Below, one piece after another: positions 32,606 to 41,936 of a stretch of 64,000 nucleotides of DNA. The DNA is from Spectribacter acetivorans (GTDB taxonomy: Bacteria; Pseudomonadota; Gammaproteobacteria; Nevskiales; Salinisphaeraceae), in assembly GCF_031846305.1 (NCBI RefSeq), contig NZ_JAVRHY010000002.1, positions 248,001-312,000 of the forward strand, given 5' to 3'. The translations under genes were made by a program, and so were the position numbers. The notes below the pieces were generated by a model. The model worked only from the letters and a program-made list of their open reading frames with translations, did not search any database and was not told where the DNA came from. How positions within the stretch are numbered: the stretch's first letter is position 1; every line of letters starts with the position of its first letter.

Positions 32606-33846
32606 TGACCCCGCATTCTCCCCTGCTTCGCCTACTGGCACTGCTGCTGGTAGCCATCTGGTTGCCGCCCCTGCAGGCCGCCGGCGGCCATGACCACGGA
32701 AACGGCACGGCCGAACAGCGCGAGGTTACCGGCCCGCACGGCGGCAGGCTGCTGGAAGACGGCAGCTTCCGCCTGGAACTGGCCATCGTCGAAGATGGCG
32801 TGCCGCCGGAATTCCGTGCCTGGGCCACCCGCGACGGCCAGACCGTGGACCCGGCGGCGGTTGACCTGGAGGTCCGCCTGGAACGTCTTGGCGGACGCAC
32901 CGACGTGATCGAGTTCCGGCCGATGGACGACTTCCTGCGCGGTCGCCAGACCGTGGTCGAGCCGCATTCCTTCGATATCGTGGTCCGTGCCCGGTACGAC
33001 GGACGCGACTATCGCTGGCGCTACGCCAGTCACGAGGGTCGCACGCGCATCCCCGAGCAGATCGCCGACGATGGCGGCCTGACCATCGGCACGGTCGGTC
33101 CTGCCACGCTGCGCCGGACCCTGTCGCTCACCGGTCGTGTCCGGCCCGATCCGGACCGTGTGGCCCGCGTGGCCGCGCGCTATCCCGGTGCGGTCGAGCG
33201 CATCAACGCAGCTCTCTACCAGGAGGTGGAGAAAGGCGAGGCACTGGCGACGGTCGTCGCCCGTGACAGCCTGCAGACTACCGGCCTGCGCGCCCCCTTC
33301 GATGGGGTGGTCATCGAGCGCCGTGCGGCCGTGGGTCAGCAATCAGGCGACGAACCCCTGTTCGTCATTGCCGACCTCCGCCAGGTATGGGTTGAACTGG
33401 ATGCCTTCAGCCAGGACCTGGCGGAAATCGAGGTTGGCCAGTCGGTTACGGTGCGCGACCTCGAGGGCGCGGCACTGGCCAGCGGCGAGATCACCCATGT
33501 CGCCCCCACAAGCGGCGTACGCCAGAACGTCCATCTGCGGGTACCGGTGGATAACCCGGACGGCAGCCTGCGTCCCGGCCGTTTCGTGCGAGGCGAGGTG
33601 ATCGTCGAACAGCGCGAGGTGCCGCGTGCGGTGCGCCGAAGCGCCCTGCAGCGCTTTCGTGATTTCGACGTGGTCTACGCGCGCTTCGGCGAGACCTACG
33701 AGGTGCGCATGCTGGATCTGGGCGCCCGCGACGACACCTGGGTGGAGGTGCTCGACGGCATCGAGACCGGCACCGAATACGTCACCGGCAACAGCTTCCT
33801 GATCCGCGCGGACATCGAGAAGTCCGGCGCCAGCCACGATCACTGA
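32602..33846 (+). CDS. CzcB-like RND efflux periplasmic adaptor
   Basis: 414 residues. A signal peptide (LLALLLVAIWLPPLQAAGG) is followed by an HDHGNG metal patch, an N-terminal beta domain (GPHGGRLLEDGSFRLELAIV), barrel-sandwich halves around RVAARYPGAVERINAALYQE and LRAPFDGVVIERRAAVGQQS, and a barrel ending with VEVLDGIETGTEYVTGNSFL. It has only a very short hairpin between the lipoyl halves, as in CzcB/CusB-type adaptors. The tail ends SGASHDH. The pump follows 13 bp later. Confidence 0.9.
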   Translation: MMTPHSPLLRLLALLLVAIWLPPLQAAGGHDHGNGTAEQREVTGPHGGRLLEDGSFRLELAIVEDGVPPEFRAWATRDGQTVDPAAVDLEVRLERLGGRTDVIEFRPMDDFLRGRQTVVEPHSFDIVVRARYDGRDYRWRYASHEGRTRIPEQIADDGGLTIGTVGPATLRRTLSLTGRVRPDPDRVARVAARYPGAVERINAALYQEVEKGEALATVVARDSLQTTGLRAPFDGVVIERRAAVGQQSGDEPLFVIADLRQVWVELDAFSQDLAEIEVGQSVTVRDLEGAALASGEITHVAPTSGVRQNVHLRVPVDNPDGSLRPGRFVRGEVIVEQREVPRAVRRSALQRFRDFDVVYARFGETYEVRMLDLGARDDTWVEVLDGIETGTEYVTGNSFLIRADIEKSGASHDH

Positions 33847-33859
33847 CAGGGAACGTCTC

Positions 33860-36800
33860 ATGCTCGACCGCATCATTGCCGCGGCCATCGCCCAGCGCTG
33901 GCTGGTACTGCTAGCCATGGTCGGCATTGCCGGCCTCGGCGTCTACAGCTACCAGGCGCTGCCCATCGATGCCGTGCCCGATATCACCAACGTCCAGGTG
34001 CAGATCAACACCGAGGCCCCCGGCTATACCCCGCTGGAGACAGAGCAACGCATCACCTATCCGATGGAAACGCTGCTCGCCGGGCTCCCCAGACTGGACT
34101 ACACCCGCTCACTGTCCCGCTACGGGTTGTCCCAGATCACGGTGGTGTTCGAGGAAGGTACCGACATCTACTTCGCCCGCCAGGTGATCAGCGAGCGTCT
34201 GGCCGAAGCCCGCGACGTCATCCCCTCCGGCATCACGCCCAGCCTCGGGCCGATCGCCACGGGCCTGGGCGAAATCTTCATGTACACGGTCACCGCCGAA
34301 CCCGGCAGCGGCTATGACGCCACCGACCTGCGCACGATCCAGGACTGGATCATCCGCCCGCAGATGCGCCTCACCGAGGGCGCTACCGAGGTCAACACCG
34401 TCGGCGGCTACCGCAAGCAGTACCAGGTGGCCCCGGACCCCAAGAAGCTGGCCGCCCACGGTCTGGGCATGGACGCGCTGATCCGCGCGCTGGAGACCGG
34501 CAACGACAACGTCGGCGCCGGCTACATCGAACGTCGGGGCGAACAGAATCTGGTGCGCGTGCCAGGCCGGCTCGACACGCGCGAGGAAATCGGCAACGTG
34601 ATCATCGACGATGTCCACGGTGCGCCGGTACGGGTACGCGATGTGGCCCGGGTGGTGGAATCCAGCGCGCTGCGCACGGGTGCGGCCACCCAGGACGGCG
34701 AGGAAGTCGTGCTGGGCACGGTGATGATGCTGATGGGCGAAAACAGCCGGGTGGTGGCCGAGAACGCCGGCCGGCGTCTGGCGCGGGTGCAGGATTCCCT
34801 GCCCGAGGGCATCCGGGTCAACCCCATCTACGACCGCACTTCGCTGGTGGACAAGACCATCGCCACGGTGCAGAAGAACCTGGCCGAGGGCGCCCTGCTG
34901 GTGATTGCCGTGCTGTTCCTGCTGCTGGGCAATATCCGGGCAGCACTGATTACGGCGGCGGTGATCCCGCTGGCCATGCTCGCCACCATGACCGGCATGG
35001 TCCGGGCCGGCGTCAGCGGCAATCTGATGAGTCTGGGCGCATTGGATTTCGGCCTGATCGTGGACGGGGCGGTGATCATCGTCGAGAACTGCCTGCGCCG
35101 GCTGGGCGAGGCCCAGCGCCAGGCCGGCGCCGCCCTGAAGCGCGGCGAGCGGCTCGAGATTCTCCGATCGGCGGCCACCGAGGTGATCCGGCCGGCCACC
35201 TTCGGGGTGCTCATCATCCTGGTGGTGTACGTGCCGATTCTCACCCTGACCGGGGTCGAAGGAAAGATGTTTCGGCCCATGGCCCTGACCGTGATCATGG
35301 CGCTGACCGCCGCCCTGGTGCTGGCCCTGACCTTCGTGCCCGCCAGCCTGGCGGTGTGCCTGCAGGGGCGGGTTGCCGAGCGCGAGAATCCGATCATGCG
35401 GGCTGCGCGATTCGGCTATCAGCCGCTGCTGCGATTCGCGTTGGCAGCGCGCATTCCCGTCGTCCTAGCGGCGCTGCTGCTGGTGCTGGGCGCCGGCTGG
35501 CTGGCCACCCGTCTGGGTACAGAGTTCGTGCCGCAACTCGACGAGGGCGACATCGCCATGCACGCCCTGCGCATTCCCGGCACCAGCCTGACCCAGGCCG
35601 TCGACATGCAGAACGAGCTGGAGGCGCGGCTCAAGCAGTTCGACGAGGTCTCGCACGTGTTCAGCAAGATCGGCACGCCCGAGGTGGCCACCGACCCCAT
35701 GCCGCCGTCGGTAGCGGATACCTTCATCATGCTCAGGGACCGCGCCGACTGGCCCGATCCGGATCGTTCCAAGGCCGATCTGGAGGCCGAGATCCAGGCT
35801 GCCATGGCCGAAATCCCGGGCAACAAGTACGAGTTCACCCAGCCCATCGAGATGCGCTTCAACGAGCTGATTTCCGGAGTGCGTGCGGACGTGGCGGTCA
35901 AGATATTTGGTGACGATCTCGACCGTCTGCTGGAGGCCGGCACAACAGTCACCGGTGTGGTCAGCGGTATCGAGGGCGCGGCCGATACCCGGATGGAGCA
36001 GGTCAGCGGCCTGCCGGTACTCGGCATCCGACCGGACCGCACTGCCCTGGGCCGCCACGGACTCGATGTGAAGCACCTGCAGGACACGGTGCGCACCGCG
36101 CTGGGCGGCGCGGTGGCCGGCGAAATCTACCAGGGCGATCGCCGCTTCGACCTGGTCGTGCGTCTGGCCGAGGATCGACGCAGCAACGTCGACGCGCTGG
36201 CGCGATTACCGGTCAGCGTACCCGGCGGGGACCCCGGCTATGTGCCCTTGCGGGAGGTCGCCGATATCGAGCTGGCCATCGGCCCCAACCAGATCAGCCG
36301 CGAGAATGCCAAGCGTTTCGTGACGGTTACCAGCAACGTCGCCGGCCGCGACCTCGGCTCCTTCATCGAAGACATCCGGACAGCGGTGAAATCGGATGCG
36401 GATCTGCCCGCCGGCTACTGGGTCGAATACGGCGGCACCTTCGAACAGCTGCAGTCCGCCAGCCAGCGCCTGAGCATCGCGGTGCCGGCGACCCTTGCCC
36501 TGATCCTGGCCCTGCTGTTCGCCGCCTTCGGCTCCCTGCGCGACGCCCTGCTGGTGTTCACCGGGGTGCCGCTGGCCCTGACCGGCGGCGTGGCCGCGCT
36601 GTGGCTGCGCGGCATGCCGTTGTCGATCTCGGCGGCGGTGGGCTTCATCGCCCTGTCCGGCATCGCGGTGCTCAATGGCGTCGTGATGCTTTCCTTCATT
36701 CGTCAGCGACGCCAGGAGGGCCAGGCCCTGGTCGAGGCCATCATGGACGGCGCCCTGACCCGGCTGCGACCGGTGCTGATGACCGCCCTGGTGGCCAGCC

Positions 36801-36964
36801 TCGGCTTCGTGCCCATGGCGCTGAACGTCGGTACCGGCGCGGAGGTGCAGCGCCCGCTGGCGACGGTCGTGATCGGCGGCATCCTCTCCAGCACGTTGCT
36901 CACGCTACTGGTATTGCCGGCGCTGTATCGACTCAGTCACCGGGACCGCCCGGCAGGGGGTTAA
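33860..36964 (+). CDS. czcA: CzcA-type divalent-cation efflux RND transporter
   Basis: 1034 residues. The TM4 motif is DFGLIVDGAVIIVEN with D396, D402 and E409, corresponding to D402, D408 and E415 needed for proton-driven transport in Cupriavidus CzcA. The DFG...DGAV...EN pattern belongs to pumps for divalent cations such as Zn, Co, Cd or Ni. Copper-site methionines of CusA are absent (YMPxxLPG replaced by MHALRIPG). It completes a CBA operon (31331-36964). Which divalent metal is pumped cannot be told. Confidence 0.9.
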   Translation: MLDRIIAAAIAQRWLVLLAMVGIAGLGVYSYQALPIDAVPDITNVQVQINTEAPGYTPLETEQRITYPMETLLAGLPRLDYTRSLSRYGLSQITVVFEEGTDIYFARQVISERLAEARDVIPSGITPSLGPIATGLGEIFMYTVTAEPGSGYDATDLRTIQDWIIRPQMRLTEGATEVNTVGGYRKQYQVAPDPKKLAAHGLGMDALIRALETGNDNVGAGYIERRGEQNLVRVPGRLDTREEIGNVIIDDVHGAPVRVRDVARVVESSALRTGAATQDGEEVVLGTVMMLMGENSRVVAENAGRRLARVQDSLPEGIRVNPIYDRTSLVDKTIATVQKNLAEGALLVIAVLFLLLGNIRAALITAAVIPLAMLATMTGMVRAGVSGNLMSLGALDFGLIVDGAVIIVENCLRRLGEAQRQAGAALKRGERLEILRSAATEVIRPATFGVLIILVVYVPILTLTGVEGKMFRPMALTVIMALTAALVLALTFVPASLAVCLQGRVAERENPIMRAARFGYQPLLRFALAARIPVVLAALLLVLGAGWLATRLGTEFVPQLDEGDIAMHALRIPGTSLTQAVDMQNELEARLKQFDEVSHVFSKIGTPEVATDPMPPSVADTFIMLRDRADWPDPDRSKADLEAEIQAAMAEIPGNKYEFTQPIEMRFNELISGVRADVAVKIFGDDLDRLLEAGTTVTGVVSGIEGAADTRMEQVSGLPVLGIRPDRTALGRHGLDVKHLQDTVRTALGGAVAGEIYQGDRRFDLVVRLAEDRRSNVDALARLPVSVPGGDPGYVPLREVADIELAIGPNQISRENAKRFVTVTSNVAGRDLGSFIEDIRTAVKSDADLPAGYWVEYGGTFEQLQSASQRLSIAVPATLALILALLFAAFGSLRDALLVFTGVPLALTGGVAALWLRGMPLSISAAVGFIALSGIAVLNGVVMLSFIRQRRQEGQALVEAIMDGALTRLRPVLMTALVASLGFVPMALNVGTGAEVQRPLATVVIGGILSSTLLTLLVLPALYRLSHRDRPAGG

Positions 36965-37005
36965 ACTGTGAGCCGCCATGCCCATCCGAATCGGTCGACC
37001 GGCTC

Positions 37006-37350
37006 ATGATGACAGCGCAGTTCCAGCATCTCGGGTTCTACCTGCTGGCAGCCCTGGCCGAAATCGCCGGCTGCTTCGCGGTCTGGGCTTGGCTGCGCCG
37101 GGACGCCAGCATCTGGTGGCTGGTACCCGGCGTGGCGGCGCTGTTTGTGTTCGCCTGGCTGCTCACGCGCATCGACGTCGAGTTCGCCGGGCGCGCCTAT
37201 GCGGCTTATGGCGGTATCTACATTGTGGCATCGCTGGGCTGGCTGTGGCTGGCCGAGAACACGCGACCGACGATGTGGGATCTCGGCGGTGCCTCGCTGG
37301 CCGTGGCGGGAACTCTGGTTATCCTGGTGGGAGCCCAGATTTCCCGCTGA
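37006..37350 (+). CDS. ynfA: YnfA (UPF0060) family membrane protein
   Basis: 114 residues, four TM helices, from the ATG at 37006 (a second Met follows at once). Family features: YLLAALAEIAGCFAVWAWLR in helix 1, the conserved RAYAAYGGIYIVASLGWLWL in helix 3 and ILVGAQISR at the end. YnfA proteins have been likened to small multidrug-resistance pumps; their natural role is unsettled. It follows czcA by 41 bp, on the same strand as the CDF-like gene. Confidence 0.88.
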   Translation: MMTAQFQHLGFYLLAALAEIAGCFAVWAWLRRDASIWWLVPGVAALFVFAWLLTRIDVEFAGRAYAAYGGIYIVASLGWLWLAENTRPTMWDLGGASLAVAGTLVILVGAQISR

Positions 37351-37366
37351 TCTGACGGCTGGAATC

Positions 37367-38014
37367 ATGACCGGATGCTGTGACGAAAACGATGCTTCCC
37401 TGGCGGTCCTGCGGGAACGCCAGAGCCGGATGCTCTGGATCGTGCTGGGCATCAACGCGATCATGTTCTGCGTGGAATTCGGGGCCGGCTGGCTGGCGGG
37501 TTCCACGGCACTCCTGGCGGATTCCCTGGACATGCTGGGTGACACGCTGGTCTACAGCCTGAGCCTGATGGTGGTGGCCCGTGGCGATCGCTGGAAGGCG
37601 ATTTCCGCCGCCGTCAAGGGCGTGATCATGCTGGCCTTCGGGCTGCTGGTGCTGGCCGAGGCTACCGGCAAGGCCTACGCGGGTGGCCCACCCGTGGTTG
37701 GCTTGATGGCTGGCGTGGGCCTGCTGGCGCTGGTTTCCAATTCCTTCTGCCTTTATCTGCTCACGCGCCATCGCGATGATGACGTCAACTTGCGCTCGTC
37801 CTGGGTCTGTTCGCGTAACGATCTGATCGCCAACTGTGGGGTGCTGCTGGCGGCCGGGCTGGTCCTTCTCTCGGGCAGCCGCTGGCCAGACGTGATCATT
37901 GGCGTGCTGATCGCCGGCGTGTTTCTACGCTCCGCTATCGGCGTTCTGCGTCAGGCCCGTCGGACTTATCAGGGTGCCGGTGTCGATGGCATATCGTCGA
38001 CGGTGTCCCGCTGA
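37367..38014 (+). CDS. CDF-like cation transporter
   Basis: 215 residues from the ATG at 37367. Six hydrophobic segments carry the CDF metal site pattern: NAIMFCVEFGAGWLAGSTAL with LLADSLDMLGD in helices 1-2 and SRNDLIANCGVLLAAG in helix 5, where HxxxD of CDF is replaced by NDLxxN. An N-terminal CCDE adds ligands. There is no long cytoplasmic C-terminal domain, which makes it the short CDF-like type often encoded with MerR regulators. It probably exports Zn, Cd or Co and complements the CzcA-type pump. Confidence 0.82.
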   Translation: MTGCCDENDASLAVLRERQSRMLWIVLGINAIMFCVEFGAGWLAGSTALLADSLDMLGDTLVYSLSLMVVARGDRWKAISAAVKGVIMLAFGLLVLAEATGKAYAGGPPVVGLMAGVGLLALVSNSFCLYLLTRHRDDDVNLRSSWVCSRNDLIANCGVLLAAGLVLLSGSRWPDVIIGVLIAGVFLRSAIGVLRQARRTYQGAGVDGISSTVSR

Positions 38015-38062
38015 CATCCTGGCAGGCCGGCGTATCATCGCTGACTTGATGCCAGGCCGGAA

Positions 38063-38869
38063 GTGCTCACCTTGTTGCCTTTGCCACTAACCCGCGCGTT
38101 TGCCATGGCAGCCGTACTGCTGCCCTTCCTTGCCGCCTGCGACCAGACCCCCACCGGTCGTAACCAGCTGGCCCTGGTGCCCGAACCGATCATGCGGGAT
38201 CTGGGGCAGGACGCCTTCGAACAGATGAAACAGGGGCAGACGGTGGTCACCGACGCAACCGTGCGTACCCGGGTGGAATGCATCGCCGGCCGGATCGTCG
38301 AGGCCGCCGGGCGGCAGTATCCGCAGAGCGACGCCCCCGGCGTATGGGAAATCGTCGTATTCGAGAACGACACGCCCAACGCCTTCGCCTTGCCGGGCGG
38401 GCGGATCGGTATCCATACCGGCGTTCTGGAGGTCGCCGAGACCTCCGGCCAGCTCGCGGCGATCATCGGTCACGAGGTGGGTCATCTGCTTGCCAATCAC
38501 GGTAACGAACGCCTGACCCAGCAACTCGGCATCAAGGCCGGTATGGTGCTGATCGGCATGTTCGGGGAGATCGAAAGCCAGCAGTTGTTGCAGGCGCTCG
38601 GGATCGGTGCCCAGCTGGGCATCGTGCTGCCCTTCAGTCGCGCCCACGAGCGGGAGGCGGATCAGATGGGACTGCAATTGATGGCAGCGGCCGGTTTTCC
38701 GCCTGCCGAGAGCGTTGAGCTGTGGCGGAACATGGCGCGCCAGGCCGGCGATCAGCCAATGGAGTTTCTCTCCACCCATCCCGGGCATGAATCCCGCATC
38801 AACATGCTGAAGAGCCAGCTGGACACGGTGGATTCGCTTTATCGACAGGCACAACCGGCAGATTGTTGA
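38063..38869 (+). CDS. M48-family periplasmic metallopeptidase lipoprotein
   Basis: 268 residues from GTG 38063, or 254 from the ATG at 38105; both leave a lipobox signal (LLPFLAACDQ). The zinc motif HEVGH is in AIIGHEVGHLLANHGNERLT and the third ligand in HEREADQMGLQLMAAAGF. FENDTPNAFALPGGRIGIHT is the strand preceding the active helix. It resembles the LoiP/YcaL type that degrades misfolded outer-membrane proteins. It stands alone after the metal island and may be unrelated to it. Confidence 0.9.
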   Translation: MLTLLPLPLTRAFAMAAVLLPFLAACDQTPTGRNQLALVPEPIMRDLGQDAFEQMKQGQTVVTDATVRTRVECIAGRIVEAAGRQYPQSDAPGVWEIVVFENDTPNAFALPGGRIGIHTGVLEVAETSGQLAAIIGHEVGHLLANHGNERLTQQLGIKAGMVLIGMFGEIESQQLLQALGIGAQLGIVLPFSRAHEREADQMGLQLMAAAGFPPAESVELWRNMARQAGDQPMEFLSTHPGHESRINMLKSQLDTVDSLYRQAQPADC

Positions 38870-38952
38870 TATATCACGCGGGGATAGCGCGGCGATCTTC
38901 TGGCCTGATTCCACGCCGCGGCGTCGCCGCGCCTCACAATGACCGGTGCCGG

Positions 38953-39825
38953 TTAGAGAATGAATACCAGGGTCACGGGAATCACGATCAGCGCCAGCGC
39001 GTTGCCAATGGCCACGATGGCGGCAACCGCCGAGGAATCCCGCCCGGCCTGCTCCGCCAGCATGTAATTCATCACGGCCGGCGGCAGTGCCGCATAGAGA
39101 ATGATCAGCGCGTCGAGCGGCGGTACCGGTTGGGTCCACCACACCCAGGGCACGGCAATCAGCAGACCGGTCAGCGGCGTCAGCAGACCGCCCACCAGCC
39201 CCAGCCGCCATTCATCGATACCGCCCTCGGACAGCCGCATACCCAGCGCGACCAGCATCAGCGGGATGGCCACATCGCCGAGCATGCGGACTCCGGGCTC
39301 GATCATCGCGGGCATGCGCCAGTCCAGCGCCAGCGCCACAAGTCCCGCCGCGGTGGCCAGCAGCATCGGGTGCCGGATCAGTCCCGGCAGGTCCAGCCGT
39401 CCCTGCAGCACCCACAACCCGACGGTGAACTGCAGGACGTTGGTGACCACCAGCAGCACCACGGCCGCCGGCAGGCTGTCCGCACCGAATGCCAGCACGG
39501 CCAGCGGCAGTCCCATGTTGCCGCTGTTGTTGAACATCGCGGGTGGCACCAGCGTTGACGGCTGCCACCCCGCAAGCCGAGCCAGCGGCCAGGCAATCAG
39601 ACCGGAGCCGAGCACGATCACCAATGTGGCCAGGGTTAGCTGGGTAAAGGGCAGATCCTCGCCGGTCCGCTCGGTCAGAGCGTGGAATATCAGTGCCGGG
39701 ATGAACAGGACGATATTCAGCCGGTTGGCCGTTGCCATCTCGGTGGGACGCCAACGGCCATAGGCGAAACTCAGCAGCACGATGCCAAATACCGGCACCG
39801 TGATTTCGAGTAGTTGGCGGATCAT
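38953..39825 (-). CDS. AEC-family transporter
   Basis: 290 residues with about ten TM segments. Family features: ETANRLNIVLFIPALIFHAL-like helix pair (here NRLNIVLFIPALIFHAL), MFNNSGNMGLPLAVLAFG in the centre, and LMLVALGMRLSEG followed by the C-terminal half-repeat with LPPAVMNYMLAEQAG. AEC carriers move organic anions such as malate or malonate out of or into cells. It lies 24 bp downstream of the mocA fusion on the same strand, so it may export or import a metabolite of the molybdenum-hydroxylase pathway. Confidence 0.85.
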   Translation of the reverse strand: MIRQLLEITVPVFGIVLLSFAYGRWRPTEMATANRLNIVLFIPALIFHALTERTGEDLPFTQLTLATLVIVLGSGLIAWPLARLAGWQPSTLVPPAMFNNSGNMGLPLAVLAFGADSLPAAVVLLVVTNVLQFTVGLWVLQGRLDLPGLIRHPMLLATAAGLVALALDWRMPAMIEPGVRMLGDVAIPLMLVALGMRLSEGGIDEWRLGLVGGLLTPLTGLLIAVPWVWWTQPVPPLDALIILYAALPPAVMNYMLAEQAGRDSSAVAAIVAIGNALALIVIPVTLVFIL

Positions 39826-39849
39826 GCTCTGGCGGGTCCCCGCCGGCCG

Positions 39850-40911
39850 TCAACGACCATCCGGCGCGGCGGGTTGGTCGGACGTCCGGGATGCCAGTAA
39901 TCGGCTCGCGGTTTCGAACGGCAGCAAAACACAGCCCAGGCGGCGGGGAAACTGCTGGAGCGCGGCAAAGGCGGCCAGCGACGGGAAGCCGGGCGGCGGC
40001 GCCCCGCCCTCGCCCGCCGCCAGGCCGCGCAGATAGGTGGCCGCATCGAGGATCGCGCCCAGGTCGGCACCCGGCGCGTCGCGCCGCAGGGCGCCCGCGG
40101 CGGCGCGGCTGAGCAGGCAGCCATGCGCCGTGGCATCACAACAGGCGATGCGACCGCCGTCGGTGGCCAGCCAGACAGTGGCCTGATCGGGGCAGAAACG
40201 GCCGTCCAGGCTCAGTTCGACCCCCTGCCCCGGCATCGGCGCCTGACCGGGCGACGCCTCGGCCAGCGTTGCCAGATCCGGCGCCGGAGATACCTCGCCG
40301 GCGGCCAGCCGCAGCCGGTGCTGAAGGTCGGCAGCGGCCTCGGCAGTGTCGATGTCGATCAGGACGCCATCGTCCGGTACAGCCACTTCGGCAACGCGGG
40401 CCTCGAGGCTGCGCAGCAACGACCTGGCGCCATGATCGCCGGTCAGCGCCTGCAATGCCGGAAAATGTCGCCGGTGCCAGAGCACCGGATTACCCCGCCG
40501 GCCAAGATGACTGGGCACGCAGGCGGCCAGCGCCGGATTGTCCCGCAGCGTCCGGCATAGTCGAATCAGCGACTCGGCAGACACCAGCGGCATGTCGCCC
40601 AGCATGATCAGGGCGCCGGTCACATCCTCCGCCAGACCCGACACGCCGGCGGCCAGCGAATGGGCCATACCTTCGTCGGCATGCAGGCTGACCACGATCT
40701 GCACCGGCCAGCCGGCCAGCGCTTGAGCCACCGGGTTATCCGCCGCCGCGACCACCACACGGACCGGATCGGCGCCGGCAGCCAGCGCGGCCCGCACGGC
40801 ATGAACCACGCAGGGCTGGCCGTCTACCGTGAGCAACAGCTTGTCCAGCGGCCCCATTCGCCGCGACTGGCCGGCAGCCAGAACCACGGCCGCAATGCGC
40901 GCCTCAGTCAC
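39850..40911 (-). CDS. mocA: MocA-like cytidylyltransferase fused to SufU/IscU-like domain
   Basis: 353 residues in two parts. Residues 1-200 are a MobA-like nucleotidyltransferase (VVLAAGQSRRMG, LGDMPLVSAES, RRGNPVLW), which attaches CMP to molybdopterin to make the cytosine dinucleotide cofactor used by xanthine-dehydrogenase-family enzymes. Residues about 215-340 resemble SufU/IscU scaffolds and keep their ligands: C240-P-D242 (SufU CGD), C265 (AHGCLLSRAAA) and C327 (RRLGCVLLPFETA). The fusion would couple cofactor maturation to Fe-S supply for the two molybdenum hydroxylases upstream. It overlaps xdhC by 8 bp. Confidence 0.85.
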   Translation of the reverse strand: MTEARIAAVVLAAGQSRRMGPLDKLLLTVDGQPCVVHAVRAALAAGADPVRVVVAAADNPVAQALAGWPVQIVVSLHADEGMAHSLAAGVSGLAEDVTGALIMLGDMPLVSAESLIRLCRTLRDNPALAACVPSHLGRRGNPVLWHRRHFPALQALTGDHGARSLLRSLEARVAEVAVPDDGVLIDIDTAEAAADLQHRLRLAAGEVSPAPDLATLAEASPGQAPMPGQGVELSLDGRFCPDQATVWLATDGGRIACCDATAHGCLLSRAAAGALRRDAPGADLGAILDAATYLRGLAAGEGGAPPPGFPSLAAFAALQQFPRRLGCVLLPFETASRLLASRTSDQPAAPDGR

Positions 40912-41935
40912 GGGCGCCCCGGCGCACGGCCACCAGTTCCGCGAGAATGGAAACCGCGATCTCTTCCGGCGTCAGGGCCTTGATGTCCAGCCCGATCGGG
41001 GCATGGATGCGGGCCAGCTGGTCCGCGTCGAAACCCTGTTCGCGAAGTCGCTCCAGCCGGGCGGCATGGGTGCGGCGGCTGCCCAGCGCCCCGATGTAGA
41101 AGACGTCATCGCTGGTCAGCGCCCAGTTCAGGGCCGGGTCGTCCAGCCGGGGTTCGTGAGTCAGCGTGGTTACGGCAATGCCGCCGCCGCCCGTCAGCCC
41201 GGCCAGGGCCTCGCCGGGCCATTCGCCGCGCACGTCAATGCCGCGCAGATTGTCGCTGTCAGCAAACGCGCGCCGAGGGTCGATCACCACGACATCCAGG
41301 CCGGCGATGGCTGCCATCCGGGCCAGGGGTTGCGCCACGTGCACCGCGCCCACAATCGCCAGCGTCGGAGCGGGCCGCAACGGCTGAATGAACCAGTCGG
41401 CCTGCTCGCGCGATTCCAGCCCTGCCCGGCCGCTGGTAAGCCGGTTGCGGAACTCGTCGGGCAGAGTCTCGGCGTCCGCCCACTCGACCAGGCGTGGCCG
41501 CATGGAAACCAGATTGGTCAGCAGCCCCAGCGGCTCGCGCCGGGTCAGCGCCTCGGCGCAGCGTTCGATGATGGCCGGGCTCAGACAGGCCGTGTCGTCG
41601 GCCACCGGCTGGACCAGTACCTGCAGGCTGCCCCCGCAGGTCAGCCCCGCCGACCAGGCGTCGTCGTTGTCGATACCGAAATCCAGAACTCGCGACGCGT
41701 TGGCGGCAATGGCCTCGGCCGCTGCCATTACCACCTCGCTTTCGATACAGCCGCCGGAGACGGACCCGGCAAAATCGCCCTCATCATCGGCCACCAGCAT
41801 GCTGCCCACGGGCCGCGGCGAGGCGCCCCAGGTGCGGATCACGGTGGCCAGCGCGACCCGGCGGCCTTCCCCGCGCCAGCGGCTTGCCAGAATCAGCGGA
41901 TTGATCGAGGCCTCTGCTCCCGTCCCGCCAGCCAT
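40904..41935 (-). CDS. xdhC: XdhC/CoxI-family Mo-hydroxylase maturation factor
   Basis: 343 residues from the ATG at 41935, just after the cytochrome stop. The XdhC N-terminal domain has RRVALATVIRTWGASPRPVG and GSVSGGCIESEVV; the Rossmann C-terminal domain has TLAIVGAVHVAQPLARMAAI and ends with the helix PIGLDIKALTPEEIAVSILA. XdhC binds the molybdenum cofactor, oversees its sulfuration and inserts it into the apo-hydroxylase. Its place between the hydroxylase subunits and mocA fits. Confidence 0.92.
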   Translation of the reverse strand: MAGGTGAEASINPLILASRWRGEGRRVALATVIRTWGASPRPVGSMLVADDEGDFAGSVSGGCIESEVVMAAAEAIAANASRVLDFGIDNDDAWSAGLTCGGSLQVLVQPVADDTACLSPAIIERCAEALTRREPLGLLTNLVSMRPRLVEWADAETLPDEFRNRLTSGRAGLESREQADWFIQPLRPAPTLAIVGAVHVAQPLARMAAIAGLDVVVIDPRRAFADSDNLRGIDVRGEWPGEALAGLTGGGGIAVTTLTHEPRLDDPALNWALTSDDVFYIGALGSRRTHAARLERLREQGFDADQLARIHAPIGLDIKALTPEEIAVSILAELVAVRRGARD

Positions 41936-41936
41936 C

